Shown: piece by piece, positions 9,505-22,471 of the stretch | Position numbering within the stretch: position 1 is the first letter of the stretch | Layout of the letters: each line of letters begins with the position of its first letter | Assembly (NCBI GenBank): GCA_016714225.1 | Contig: JADJNS010000018.1 | Span: 1 to 64,000, forward strand | Reading direction: 5' to 3' | Length of the DNA stretch: 64,000 nucleotides | DNA from: Archangiaceae bacterium | Lineage (GTDB): Bacteria > Myxococcota > Myxococcia > Myxococcales > Myxococcaceae | Translations under genes and position numbers: made by a program | The notes under the pieces: generated by a model | What the model was told of the DNA's origin: nothing | Databases searched by the model: none | What the model saw: only the letters and a program-made list of their open reading frames with translations

Positions 9505-9933
9505 TCAGGGCCCGTCCCAGTACGTACGGCCGGTGCGCAGCGCCTCGAGCGCGGTCGGTATCGTCTCGAACAGCGGCGCCGGCAGCGCGTCGAGCGGGTA
9601 CCACGCCCACGACTCGACCCGGTCGGGCTCGAGCACCCGCGGCGCTCCGCTCACCCAGTCGGCGACGAAGGCCACGTCGATGTAGTGCTTGGGCGCGTAC
9701 ACCCGGGTGTTGAGCACCCGCAGAAAGCGCGGCGCGCCGATTTCCAGCCCGGTCTCTTCGCGCACCTCGCGGCGCGCGCACGCTTCGAACGTCTCCAGGT
9801 GCTCGACGTGGCCGCCCGGGTAGGCGTACTCGCCCGCGCCGTGCGAGCCGCGCCTCTTGCCGAGCAGCACCAGGCCGCCCTTGAGCACCATCACCCCGAT
9901 GCCCACCCGCGGTCGCTGCGGCTCTTCAGCCAC
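9505..9933 (-). CDS. Nudix hydrolase
   Basis: 142 aa, a standard single-domain size. The Nudix box GX5EX7REUXEEXGU is complete: Gly41, Glu47, Arg55, Glu56, Glu59, Glu60, Gly62, Leu63. The preceding YAYPGGHVE and the N-terminal VGIGVMVLKGG strand resemble NUDT15/MutT-like enzymes that hydrolyse nucleotide diphosphate derivatives using Mg2+. Substrate is unassigned. Its ATG at 9933 lies 2 bp from the stop of the helical-repeat gene behind it, so the gene may be read from that unit. Confidence 0.9.
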   Translation of the reverse strand: MAEEPQRPRVGIGVMVLKGGLVLLGKRRGSHGAGEYAYPGGHVEHLETFEACARREVREETGLEIGAPRFLRVLNTRVYAPKHYIDVAFVADWVSGAPRVLEPDRVESWAWYPLDALPAPLFETIPTALEALRTGRTYWDGP

Positions 9934-9935
9934 CC

Positions 9936-11326
9936 CTACTCCGCGAGAATCTCGGCCACCGCTTCAGACGGGGTCAGCCCGAGCGAGAGGTAGTCGTCTT
10001 CGAACGACTGCGCGTCGGCGCGCCCGGCGTGCGCGAGCTGGAGAATCTCGTCGGCCGTGCAGCCGGCCTTGCTCAGCGCGCGGAGGTCGTCGACCTCGAG
10101 CGCGAGCGGGTACGCTTCGACGAGCTGCGCCGCGGTGAAGCCAGCCCCGGCAAAGGTCTGGAGCTGGCCGAGGTAGAAGCGGGTGTTGGTGAACGGCTTG
10201 GCGAAGCCGGCGCGGTTGAAGTCGAGGAAGTCGTCGACACTGTAGCCGGCCGCCTGGGCGGCCTTCAGGTACCCCGACGACGCAGTGAAGCCGGCGGCCG
10301 CCTTCGCCTGCTCGAAGGTGAGCCCCATCTTCGCGTACTCGATGCCGAGAATCTCGGGGTGCGCCTTGTCGGGGAAAAACGAGCTCTGCAGCCGGGCATC
10401 GAAGACGCCGGCTTCCGTCCATTTGAGCAGCTCGGGGACGGTGAGCTTCGTCTCGGTGAGCGCGCGAGCCACGCTATCGAAAATTCTCGCCCTGATGCTG
10501 GCCAGCCTCGCAGCTGAGCCGTTCGCGGCTTTCTTGGCGCCCGGGGTCACCGGCAGGTCGAGCGCGAGAAACTGCTTCACTTCGCTTCCGATGAGCCCCG
10601 CGCTCATCAGCCGCTGCGCGTTCGGCCAGTCGAGTTGCGCGACTCCCTCGTCGATCAGCCTCGACACGCTCGACGCATCGACCGGCCCTCTTGCGGTCAG
10701 CTCTTCCCAGCTCTCGACGGTCATCCCCGCCGCGACCAGCTTCGCGATGTCGCCGGCGGGGACCCCGGCCTGGTGCCACCTCATGACTTCTTCAACCGTT
10801 GAGCCCTTCTCCAGCGCGTCGAGCGCTCCGGCGCGGTCGACCCCGCGCGCGCGAGCGTGCCCGCCACTCTCAGGCTCACGCCCAGGTCGACGGCCCGCTG
10901 CGCCAGCGGACCCACGAAGCCCTGCTTCTCGAACGCCTCGGCCTTGCGCACTTTGTCGAGGGGCCCGATGGGCTGCCACTGCACCACGTCTGCCTCGGTC
11001 GCGGCGGGCTTCGCGTCGCGGGTGCCCGCCACGTTGGTCAACGCCTCACCGTCTTGCGGCGCCGCGAGTGCGGCCTGGGCGAGCGCCTTCGCCGCGTCTT
11101 GCTCGCGCAGGTTGTTGGCGACCAGCTTGAGCTGCTCGGCGAGCGCGGCCGTGACGACCCCGTCGAACGGGTGCGCCGACAGCTCGGCGATGGCCCCTTC
11201 GAGGTCTGCCGCGGTGAGGCGATTCGGCAGCCTGGCCTTGACGGCCCAGTCCGCTGCGTCGCCCACGTCGGGAGGCAGCATCTTGAGCATCACGCGGGTG
11301 GAGACGGTGGCGCCGACCTTGGGCAT
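9936..11326 (-). pseudogene. Helical-repeat protein, copy A, with a -1 frameshift
   Basis: First of three tandem copies of a family of about 460 aa. The N-terminal part (MPKVGATVSTRVMLKMLPP) reads to GTLARAG and then shifts; the rest continues in another frame from VDRAGALDALE to the end. The intact copy C needs five G's where this copy has four (minus strand, near 10841-10844), so one G is missing. The product is unknown. It is made of short helical units with the recurring pattern AG(V/M/F/Y/C)(T/S/P)xxE(V/I), for example AGVPAGDIAKLV, AGMTVESW and AGYSVDDFLDF. The frameshift may be real or a homopolymer error. Confidence 0.75.
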
Positions 11327-11417
11327 GCCCCAGGTGGTAGCTCAGAGCGATGCACCTCGTCACGAACGCGTCCCTGAGATCGCGCGCGGTGGCGCGCCGG
11401 CGTTTCACCCTCGGCAA
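11327..11417 (-). promoter_or_regulatory. Conserved spacer upstream of copy A
   Basis: About 90 bp. Read on the minus strand it contains GGTGAAACGCCGG about 80 bp upstream of the gene and GAGCTACCACC just before the start. The same blocks in the same order precede copies B and C, so the duplication unit included the promoter region and each copy probably has its own. No sigma factor could be assigned. Confidence 0.5.
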
Positions 11418-12789
11418 TCAAAACGACTCGGCGAGAATCTCGGCCACCGCTTCAGACGGGGTCAGCCCGAGCGAGAGGTAGTCGTCTTCGAACGACTGCG
11501 CGTCGGCGCGGCCGGCGTGCGCGAGGTCGAGAATCTCGCCCGCCGTGCACCCGGCCTTGCTCAGCGCGCGAACGTCGTCGACCTCGAGCGCGAGCGGGTA
11601 CGCTTCGACGACCTGCGCCGCGGTGAAGCCGGCCCTGGCGAACGTGCCCAGCTGCGTGAGGTAGAAGCGGGTGTTGCTGAAGGGCTTGCCGAACCCCGCA
11701 GCGTGAAACGCCAGCAGCTCGTCGACCGAGTAGCCCGCCTCTTTCGCGACGCGAAAGTCGTTCGACCCGATGCTGAAGCCCGCCGCGGCCCGGGCCTGCT
11801 CGAAGCTGAGGCCCATCTTCGCGTAGGCGAGGCCGAGGAGCTGGTCGTTCAAGATGGTGTCGAAGGTGCCCGCCGCCGCCCACCGCAACACCTCGGGCAC
11901 GGTGAGCGGTGCCTGCTCGAGCGCGAGCGCCACATTGCCGAAGCACTTCGCGCGAAGCGTGGCCTGAGTGTCCGCCGAGCGGCTGGCCATCTCCTTGAGT
12001 CGCGGCATCGCCGGCAGGTCGAGCGCGAGAAACTGCTTCACCTCGCTGAGGCTGAGGCCCGCGTTCATCAGCCGCTGGGCGCTGGGCCAGTCGGCCGGCA
12101 CGATGCCCTCGTCGATCAGCCCCGACACGCCCGCGGCATTCACCGGCCCCCGCGAGCGTTGCTCCTTCCAGGTCTCGAGGGTCATGCCGGCCGAGATCAG
12201 CTTCGCGACGTCGGCCACGGGAACCCCGGTCGGGTGCCAGGCCAGAAGGTCTTCTGCCGTCGCGCCGTGCTCCAGCGCGTCGAGCGCAGCAGCGCGGTCG
12301 ATTTCGGCGCGGGCGAGCATGCCCGCCACCTTCAAGCTCACGCCCAGCGCGAGCGCCCTGGGCGCCAGCGGGCCGACGAACCCCTGCTTTCTCGAACAGC
12401 TCGAGCTTGCGCTCCCGGCTGACGCCACCGCTCGGCTTCCACTCGACCACGTCGGGCTCCGAGGGGGGCGCGGCCGGCGCACGGGTGCCCGCCACGTCGG
12501 TCAACGCCTCACCGTCTCGCGGCGCCTCGAGGGCGGTTCGGGCGATCGCCCTGGCCGCGTCTTGCGCGCGCAGGTTCTCGGCGACCAGCTTGAGCTGCTC
12601 GGTGAGCACGGCCGTGACGACGCCGTCGAACGGCTGCTCTGCCAGCTTCGCGATGGCCTGCTCGAGGCCCTCGGCCGAGATGCGGTTCGGCAGCCGCTCC
12701 CTGATGGCCCAGCCCATCGCGTCGCCGACGCTCGGCGGCAGCATCTTGAGCATCACGCGAGTCGGTACGGTGGCGGCGACCTTGCCCAT
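11418..12789 (-). pseudogene. Helical-repeat protein, copy B, with a +1 frameshift
   Basis: Second tandem copy. It reads from MGKVAATVPTRVMLKMLPP to LELFEK and is then out of frame; the homologous continuation QGFVGPLAPRALALGVSLKVAGML is in another frame. Comparison with copy C (FEKQGF) shows one extra A in a GAAAGC run near 12391-12393. Downstream the frame is open to a stop at 11418 (ending LAESF). Copies A and C end in DDYLSLGLTPSEAVAEIL as well, so the C-terminus is the most conserved part. Function is unknown. Confidence 0.75.
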
Positions 12790-12889
12790 GCCCCACGGTG
12801 GTAGCTCAACGCGACGCGCTCCGCCACGAACTCACGCGCAAACTGCATCTCGCGGCGCCGCGGCGTTTCACCTTCGGCAATGAGAAAAA
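12790..12889 (-). promoter_or_regulatory. Conserved spacer upstream of copy B
   Basis: Repeat of the spacer found upstream of copies A and C. On the minus strand it shows GGTGAAACGCCGC, then GTCGCGTTGAGCTACCACC, then GTGGGGCATG around the start codon. GGGG may act as a weak ribosome binding site. Confidence 0.5.
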
Positions 12890-14281
12890 CTACTCGGAGA
12901 GAATCTCGGCGACCGCTTCCGACGGGGTCAACCCCAGCGAGAGGTAGTCGTCGTTGAACGACCGCGCGTCGGCGCGCCCGGCGTGCGCGAGCTGGAGAAT
13001 CTCGTCGGCCGTGCAGCCGGCCTTGCTCAGCCCGGCGACGTCGTCGACCTCGAGCTCGAGCGGGTACGCTTCGATGACCTGCGCCGCGCTGAAGCCCGCC
13101 TTGGCGAAGGTGCCCAGCTGGTCGAGGTAGAAGCGGGTGTTGTTGAACACCTTGGCGAAGCCGGCGCGGTTGAAGTCGAGGAACTCGTCGATGCTGTACC
13201 CGGCGGCCTGGGCCATCTTGAGATAGACCGACGACGCGGTGAAGCTGGCGGCGGCGCTCGCCTGCTCGAAGGTGAGCCCCATCTTCGCGTACTCGATGCC
13301 GATGATCTCGGGGTTCTTGGGGTCGGGGAAGTGCGTGGTGCCCAGCCGGGTGTCGAAGACGCCGGCCTCGGTCCACTTCAGCAGCTCGGGAACGGTGAGC
13401 TTCGTCTCGGCGATCGCGCGAGCGACGTTGTCGAAGATCTTCGCCCTGATCTCGGAGAGGTTCGTGGCCGAGATGTTCGCGACGTTCTTGATGCCCGGCT
13501 GCACCGGCACGTCGAGCGCGAGAAACTGCTTCACCTCGCCGGGGCTCAGGCCCGCGCCCATCAGCACCTGCGCGCTCGGCCAGTCGTACTGAGCGATGCC
13601 CTCGTCGATCAGCCCTGCGACGCGAGAGGCGTCGACCTTGCGGCGCGCGCGCTGCTCTACCCAGGTCTCGACGGTCATGCCCACCGCGACCAGCCTGGCG
13701 ACCTCGCCCGCGGGTACCCCGGCCTCGTGCCACGCCAGCAGGTCTTCCTCGGGCACGCCGTGCTCCAGCGCGTCGAGCGCTCCGGCGCGATCGACTCCGG
13801 CACGCGCGAGCGTACCCGCCAGCTTCAGGCTCAAGCCCAGGTCGACCGCCTTCTGCGCCAACGGCCCGGTGAAGCCCTGCTTCTCGAACAGCTCGAGCTT
13901 GCGCGCCTTGTTGAGGGGGCCGATGGGCTGCCACTGCACCACGTCGGCCGGGGCCGCCGCCGGTGCCGCGTCGCGCGTGCCCGCCACGTCGGTCAGGGCC
14001 TCACCGTCTCGTGGTGCGGCGAGCGCGGCCTCGGCGAGCGCCCTGGCCGCGTCCTGCTGGCGCAGGTTGTTCGCGACCAGCTTGAGCTGCTCGGCGAGCG
14101 CGGCCGTGACGACCCCGTCGAACGGGCGCTCCGACAGCTCGACGATGGCCTCCTCGAGGCCCTTCGCGGTCATGCGGTTCGGCAGGCCGGCCTTGACGGC
14201 CCAGCCCGCCGCGTCACCCACCTCGGGCGGCATCATCTTGAGCAGCACGCGGGTGGGTACGGTGGCATTGACCTTGGCCAT
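12890..14281 (-). CDS. Helical-repeat protein, copy C (intact)
   Basis: 463 aa and the only unbroken member of the tandem trio, so it is the reference for the other two. No signal peptide or membrane segment is visible. Residues 1-100 form a conserved head (TRVLLKMMPPEVGDA...FDGVVTAALAEQLKLVANNL). The remainder is a chain of helical units such as AGVPAGEVARLV, VGMTVETWVEQ, AGYSIDEFLDF, AGFSAAQVIEAY and AGCTADEILQL, suggesting a solenoid or scaffold. The ATG is preceded by AGAGGA at a good distance. I do not recognise the family; an adaptor role is only a guess. Confidence 0.8.
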   Translation of the reverse strand: MAKVNATVPTRVLLKMMPPEVGDAAGWAVKAGLPNRMTAKGLEEAIVELSERPFDGVVTAALAEQLKLVANNLRQQDAARALAEAALAAPRDGEALTDVAGTRDAAPAAAPADVVQWQPIGPLNKARKLELFEKQGFTGPLAQKAVDLGLSLKLAGTLARAGVDRAGALDALEHGVPEEDLLAWHEAGVPAGEVARLVAVGMTVETWVEQRARRKVDASRVAGLIDEGIAQYDWPSAQVLMGAGLSPGEVKQFLALDVPVQPGIKNVANISATNLSEIRAKIFDNVARAIAETKLTVPELLKWTEAGVFDTRLGTTHFPDPKNPEIIGIEYAKMGLTFEQASAAASFTASSVYLKMAQAAGYSIDEFLDFNRAGFAKVFNNTRFYLDQLGTFAKAGFSAAQVIEAYPLELEVDDVAGLSKAGCTADEILQLAHAGRADARSFNDDYLSLGLTPSEAVAEILSE

Positions 14282-14370
14282 GGTCCTCTTGGTAGCCCAA
14301 CGCGACGCACCTCGCCAAGACGCTGCTGCGGAAACCGCACCTTGCGGCGCGCGCGCGTTTCACCCCTTGA
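14282..14370 (-). promoter_or_regulatory. Conserved spacer upstream of copy C
   Basis: Contains the minus-strand blocks GGTGAAACGC and GTCGCGTTGGGCTACCA shared with the spacers of copies A and B, followed by AGAGGACCATG, a clear ribosome binding site and start. Confidence 0.5.
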
Positions 14371-14378
14371 GAGCCCCT

Positions 14379-15104
14379 TCAGTCGGCCCGAGCGAGCAGC
14401 CAGTCGACGCGCAGCAGGCGCTCGTCTGCGCACAGCGCGGCCACCTCGACCGCGCGGCTGCTCAGGCCCATCGCGCGCACCGCGCCCTCGAGCGCCTCGC
14501 CGTACAGCACGCCGCCCGGCACCGCGAAGGCGAAGCTGTGCTCGAAGAAGCCCGCCTGGGCCGCCACCACCCCCGGCGCACCGAATCGGGTCGCCAGCGC
14601 CTCGACCCGCAGCGCGCGGCCCTCGAACGGCCGCGGCAGCGCCTTGCGCAGGTGCAGCCGCTCGAAGCCCGAGCCTCTGCGCGAGTGCTCGAGCACCTCG
14701 CGCACCGCGGCGAGCTCGGCGTCGATGCGCGCGCGCAGCTCGACCGGCAACAGCTCGTGCTGCAGCCAGTCGTCTTCGGTGAGCTGCAGCAGCACCTCGC
14801 CGCGACCCTCGGCGGTGAGCGCCGGCACCTCGTCGGCCACCGTCGGCAGCGAGAACAGCAGCTCGCGCGGGTCGATGGCCGACACCTTGCGCAGCGTGAG
14901 CACCACCGCGGCGCCGCTGGCCAGCCCCTGGGTGCTCTCGGGCTGCGCGGTCACCACCTGCCAGTCGTCTTTGCCCAGGTTCAGCAGCGTGGCCGGAGAG
15001 AACGACTCGGGCAGCTGCCGCGCCGGCAGCTTGAGGCGCAAGAACGTCTGCCCGCTGTCGGCATCGATGAAGGTGACGTCGAAGATGCGCGCGCCCTCGC
15101 TCAC
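14379..15104 (-). CDS. Conserved hypothetical protein
   Basis: About 241 aa from GTG 15104 (VSEGARIFDVTFIDADSG). I preferred this start because the codons upstream (AGA, AGG, CGT, TAC, GTT) are unlike the strongly G/C-ending codons of the body, and the ATG at 15206 would overlap the start codon of the divergent gene. ATG 15152 remains possible. The protein is acidic and soluble, with no signal peptide, membrane segment or recognised motif. The N-terminal half looks beta-rich and the C-terminal half mixed. Function is unknown. Confidence 0.6.
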   Translation of the reverse strand: MSEGARIFDVTFIDADSGQTFLRLKLPARQLPESFSPATLLNLGKDDWQVVTAQPESTQGLASGAAVVLTLRKVSAIDPRELLFSLPTVADEVPALTAEGRGEVLLQLTEDDWLQHELLPVELRARIDAELAAVREVLEHSRRGSGFERLHLRKALPRPFEGRALRVEALATRFGAPGVVAAQAGFFEHSFAFAVPGGVLYGEALEGAVRAMGLSSRAVEVAALCADERLLRVDWLLARAD

Positions 15105-15204
15105 TCGCGCGCGAACGTAACGCCTTCTCGCCCGTCGCGCGCCGGCGCCGTGCATACGCACCGTCGACTGGCGGGGCTCCCGCACTTCGACTAACCCTTC
15201 GGCC

Positions 15205-16251
15205 ATGACCCGTCGCGTTCCGCCCTCGACCGCCAAGGTTCCGACCCAGCAGACCCACACCGTGAAGGTGCAAGACGACGTGGGTCTCGAGCCGGTGAAC
15301 GACTCGGCGGTGCAGCACCACTACGTCGCGCTGACGCAAGACATGCTCGACCAGGTGACGCAGAGCCGCGCCTACGAGCAGCTGTTCGGCGTCGAGTCGC
15401 GCGCCAACACCAAGATCGGCGCGCCCGGGGGGTGGACGAACGTCATTCTCCCCGGCGAGCAGCACTACACCGAGCTGATTCCCTACGAGGTGGCGGGCGA
15501 GTACCCCCTTCAGCTCGGCATCGCGATGGCGGTGCAGTCTGACGCGTCGGCCCAGGCCGCGCAGAGCAACCTCGAGAAGCTGTTCGACGATGGCAGCGCC
15601 ACCGACGTGCTGCTCGACGTGAAAGACAACCGCAAGCCGGGCGACCTCACCGTGCCCGTCGAGCCCACGGTGCGCGAGATTCCCCAGTGGTCGGTGGGCA
15701 AAGACAAAGAGACCGGCAAACCGGCCTTCGAAGGCGACTGGATCGGGGCCTGGGGCACCGACGAGAAGAACCTCGAAGATCACCGGGTGCTCTCGCTGCA
15801 AGAGACGCTCGCTCCGCACTTTCGCGAAGACCGCCTGGGCCTCGACGTGCGCGAGGTGAGCGCGGTGGCGGGCGTCGACGACGCGGCGAACCTCGCCAAG
15901 ATGTTCGCCGCCCACGGCTTCGAGGTCGAGGTCGAGGGCGTGGCGAGGGGCGCCGAGGCTCCCCGGGTCAGCGCCCTCAACGCGTACCTGCGGCAGCAAG
16001 ACGAAGGTGGGCTCACCCTGGTGGCGCGCGCTCCGGTGCCGGGCTCGCCGGTGATGCGCATTCGCGTCGACGAAGACGAGAAGAAGCAGGGCTTCGTCAG
16101 CGAGACGATTCAGCTCAAGGCGCCTGCCCCGGCGACGGTGAAAGAGACCGCGGTGGCCCCAGACGGCACCCGGGTCACCCTCTCGGCGAAGGCGGGCGAG
16201 ACCACCGCGACCCTGTCGGGCGTGAAGCCGGCGAAGCCCCGCAAGGCGTAG
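15205..16251 (+). CDS. Hypothetical protein
   Basis: 348 aa, starting MTRRVPPSTAKVPTQQ. No signal peptide or membrane helix. It is rich in Asp/Glu and contains EQLFGVESRANTKIGAPGG, DEKNLEDHRVLSLQET and a Thr/Ala/Lys-rich C-terminal tail (TLSAKAGETTATLSGVKPAKP). Third-position G/C bias over the whole length supports real coding. The family was not recognised. The gene is divergent from the 14379-15104 gene across a short shared promoter region. Confidence 0.65.
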   Translation: MTRRVPPSTAKVPTQQTHTVKVQDDVGLEPVNDSAVQHHYVALTQDMLDQVTQSRAYEQLFGVESRANTKIGAPGGWTNVILPGEQHYTELIPYEVAGEYPLQLGIAMAVQSDASAQAAQSNLEKLFDDGSATDVLLDVKDNRKPGDLTVPVEPTVREIPQWSVGKDKETGKPAFEGDWIGAWGTDEKNLEDHRVLSLQETLAPHFREDRLGLDVREVSAVAGVDDAANLAKMFAAHGFEVEVEGVARGAEAPRVSALNAYLRQQDEGGLTLVARAPVPGSPVMRIRVDEDEKKQGFVSETIQLKAPAPATVKETAVAPDGTRVTLSAKAGETTATLSGVKPAKPRKA

Positions 16252-16343
16252 CAGTTCGCCGCGGAGCGGGGCGCGCTTGCACCCGCGAGGGCCACACCCG
16301 CGCGAAATCACGCTCTGGCGCGCTGCTGGCATCGGTCAGGCGC

Positions 16344-16805
16344 ATGAAGCCCGTCTTCGCCCTGCTCACCGCCCTCGCTTCTCTGCTCGGTGCCCGCGCC
16401 TCGCGCAACGCCGCCCGGCGCCCCTGGTACCTCGCGCTCCGCAAGTCGCCGCTCAACCCGCCGCCCTGGGTGTTCGGAGTGGTGTGGCCGGTGCTGTATG
16501 GCCTCATCGCCTGGTCGGGCTCGCGCGCCGCGGTCGCCAAAGACAAGCCCGCGCTCGCGCTGTGGGGCACCCAGCTCGCCTTCAACGCCGCCTGGAGCCC
16601 GCTGTTCTTCGGCGCTCACCGCTCGCGCGCCGCGCTGGTCGACCTCGGCCTCACCCTGGCGAGCGCCTCGGCGTACACCGCGCGCATCGCCCGCCGCGAC
16701 CCCGCCGCCGCGGCGATGATGGTGCCCTACCTGGCCTGGCTCGGCTTCGCGTCGACGCTCAACGGCGCGGTGGTCGCCCGAAACCCGCGCCTGCTCGCGG
16801 GCTGA
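16344..16805 (+). CDS. tspO: TspO/MBR family membrane protein
   Basis: 153 aa, the normal family size, with five hydrophobic segments. The signature region is clear: WYLALRKSPLNPPPWVFGVVW followed by PVLYGLIAW, matching the Pro-Pro-x-Trp-Val-Phe-x-x-Val-Trp motif at the end of helix 1 and loop 1. Later segments (LAFNAAWSPLFFGAHR, AAAMMVPYLAWLGFASTLN) carry the conserved W-x-P-x-F-F and P-Y-x-x-W patterns. TspO proteins bind tetrapyrroles and act in redox or stress regulation; bacterial members sit in the outer or cytoplasmic membrane. The gene converges on the quinone oxidoreductase gene. Confidence 0.93.
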   Translation: MKPVFALLTALASLLGARASRNAARRPWYLALRKSPLNPPPWVFGVVWPVLYGLIAWSGSRAAVAKDKPALALWGTQLAFNAAWSPLFFGAHRSRAALVDLGLTLASASAYTARIARRDPAAAAMMVPYLAWLGFASTLNGAVVARNPRLLAG

Positions 16806-16809
16806 AGCC

Positions 16810-17766
16810 TCACGGCAACAGCACCAGCGCGCCGGTCGTCTTTCGGCCTTCGAGCGCGCGGTGCGCCTCGGCCGCCTGCGCCAGCGCGAAGGTGCGGGGC
16901 GCGTCGACCACCACCGTCTTCTCACGCAGCACGGTGAACAGCGCGGCCGCCGACTCGCGCAGCTCTTCGCGGGTGGCGGTGTAGGCGTGCATCGACGGGC
17001 GGGTGACGAACAGTGAGCGGGGCCCTCCGATGCTGAGCAGGTCGAAGGGCGGCACCTTGCCGCTCGACTGGCCGAACGACACCAGCGTGCCGCGCGGGGC
17101 CAGCACGTCGAGCGAGCCCTGAAAGGTGTCTTTGCCGACCGAATCGTAGACCGCGTGTACCGGGCCCAGCTTCTTCACCTCGGTCACCCAGTCTCCGCCG
17201 GTGAGCACCACCGCGTCGCAGTAGCGGCGGGCCAGCACCGCCTTCTCTTCGCTGCCCACCGCGCCGATGACCCGCGCGCTCAGGCTGCGCGCCCACTGGG
17301 TGAGCATCGTGCCCACGCCACCGGCGGCCGCATGCACCAGCACCGTCTCGCCGCTCTTCACCGGCCGGCAGCGACGCACCAGGTACTCGGCGGTCATGCC
17401 CTTGAGCATCACCGACGCCGCGAGCACCTCGTCGATGCCGTCGGGCAGGGGCACCACCTTCGCCGCCGGCAGGTTGCGCGCGGCGGCGTAGGCCCCGATG
17501 GGCCCCGCATACGCGACGCGCTGACCGACCTTCAGGTCGCTCACCGCCGAGCCCACCGCGGTGACGACGCCCGCACCTTCTTGCCCGGGCGTGAACGGCG
17601 TGGGCACCGAGTACAGCCCCGAGCGGTTGTAGACGTCGACGAAGTTGATGCCGATGGCCCGCTGCGCGAGCTGCACCTCTTCGGCGCCCGGCGCAGCCAG
17701 GGCCACCTCTTCCAGCTTCAGCACCGATGCGTCGCCGGCTCGATGAACGCGAATGGCCAGGGTCAT
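16810..17766 (-). CDS. NADPH:quinone oxidoreductase-like, MDR superfamily
   Basis: 318 aa. It has the zinc-independent medium-chain dehydrogenase layout: a GroES-like N-terminal domain with INFVDVYNRSGLY and GQEGAGVV, then a Rossmann domain with the nucleotide-binding VHAAAGGVG motif near residue 145. It lacks the zinc-ligand cysteines of alcohol dehydrogenases. These features match the Qor/zeta-crystallin branch, which reduces quinones with NADPH. The ATG at 17766 is the natural start (MTLAIRVHRAGDASVL). It is a single gene with convergent and divergent neighbours. Confidence 0.93.
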   Translation of the reverse strand: MTLAIRVHRAGDASVLKLEEVALAAPGAEEVQLAQRAIGINFVDVYNRSGLYSVPTPFTPGQEGAGVVTAVGSAVSDLKVGQRVAYAGPIGAYAAARNLPAAKVVPLPDGIDEVLAASVMLKGMTAEYLVRRCRPVKSGETVLVHAAAGGVGTMLTQWARSLSARVIGAVGSEEKAVLARRYCDAVVLTGGDWVTEVKKLGPVHAVYDSVGKDTFQGSLDVLAPRGTLVSFGQSSGKVPPFDLLSIGGPRSLFVTRPSMHAYTATREELRESAAALFTVLREKTVVVDAPRTFALAQAAEAHRALEGRKTTGALVLLP

Positions 17767-17920
17767 GGCTCTGCGCTTACCCGGCCTTCAGGCCACCTGT
17801 CATCGCGCGACGACAGTGCACTGCAGGGCTCTGCGACTTCTCAGCTGGTGAGAGCACTTGGCGCGGGCACGCGCGGCGCAATCACCCGCGCCCGTCGAAC
17901 CCACACCAAAGGTGCAAACC

Positions 17921-18118
17921 ATGTCGATGAAGGTCGCTTCGAACGCCGTTCACCACACCAACCCGGTTCCCACCAAGCCTGGAGACGCGCCCGACTTTCA
18001 CCCCATCAAGCCCGGCCACGGTCACCGCGGCCACCACCACCACGACCACTTCGAGCACCGGCCGCACGCGCCCACCCGCATGCCTCAGCACGGCAACGGC
18101 ACCGTGCCGGTGCGCTGA
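17921..18118 (+). CDS. Small His-rich protein, possibly metal-binding
   Basis: 65 aa from ATG 17921, which has AAAGGTG upstream at a suitable distance. The centre is dominated by His: HFHP-like DFHPIKPGHGHRGHHHHDHFEH. Clusters of this kind bind Ni2+, Zn2+ or Cu2+ in nickel chaperones and metal stores, but there is no other domain to anchor the assignment. It sits alone between a quinone oxidoreductase gene (divergent) and rpoZ (convergent). A metal-storage role is inferred; it could also be a structural tail-like peptide. Confidence 0.6.
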   Translation: MSMKVASNAVHHTNPVPTKPGDAPDFHPIKPGHGHRGHHHHDHFEHRPHAPTRMPQHGNGTVPVR

Positions 18119-18119
18119 A

Positions 18120-18359
18120 TCAGGGGTTCGGCTTGGGCGGGTTGAACTTGCCCGCCAGCGCCTCGCGCACGCTGCGATCGAAGCGAATCTTGCCGGTGGC
18201 GATCTCGCGCAGCGCCAGCACGGTGGGCTTGTTCTTCGAGGTCTCGGTGATGGGGCGGGCGCCGGCCATCAGCTGGCGGGCGCGCTTGCCGGCCAGCACG
18301 ACCAGGGCAAAGCGGTTGTCTACGAAATCGATGCAGTCTTCGACGGTGATGCGGGCCAT
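18120..18359 (-). CDS. rpoZ: RNA polymerase omega subunit
   Basis: 79 aa, a little shorter than the E. coli protein (91 aa) but typical of deltaproteobacterial omegas. It starts MARITVEDCIDFVDNRFALV and contains LAGKRARQL and KPTVLALREIATGKI, the conserved omega regions that clamp the beta-prime subunit. It assists RNA polymerase assembly. Unlike in enterobacteria it is not followed here by a ppGpp synthetase gene; the flanking genes are unrelated. Confidence 0.95.
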   Translation of the reverse strand: MARITVEDCIDFVDNRFALVVLAGKRARQLMAGARPITETSKNKPTVLALREIATGKIRFDRSVREALAGKFNPPKPNP

Positions 18360-18516
18360 CGGTCACTTCGCACTGGCTACCAGCGGGAAAAACGATGCCG
18401 GCGGAGGAAGAGGTCCCGAAGACACGAACCTGGAAGTCAGCCTCGCGACCAGATCGCAGGCACCATACGCCGATGGCTGCCCATAGCAATGGGCCCTGCC
18501 CCCGGTGAGGCCCCGG

Positions 18517-22257
<3,741 letters not shown>

Positions 22258-22471
22258 CGCAGGTTGCCCCGGTGATTGCCAGGGCGCCGGTCGAGGTTCC
22301 CCCCGGGTAACGCGCGGTCTCTCGCCCGCGACCCGCTCGGCGCTTCGGTCGCGGCGGTCGGCACGTCCACCCGCTGCGCGGCCCGACCCCCGGCCAGCAG
22401 ACTCGGCCACCGGGTGGGGGGCCGTCGTCTGTCTGATACGCTCGCGACGTAGCCCCTTCGGGGGGGAATCT

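Noticed and set aside
14379..15207. ATG 15206 as start of the minus-strand hypothetical gene
   Set aside because: It would overlap the divergent gene's start codon, and the added codons lack the G/C third-position bias.
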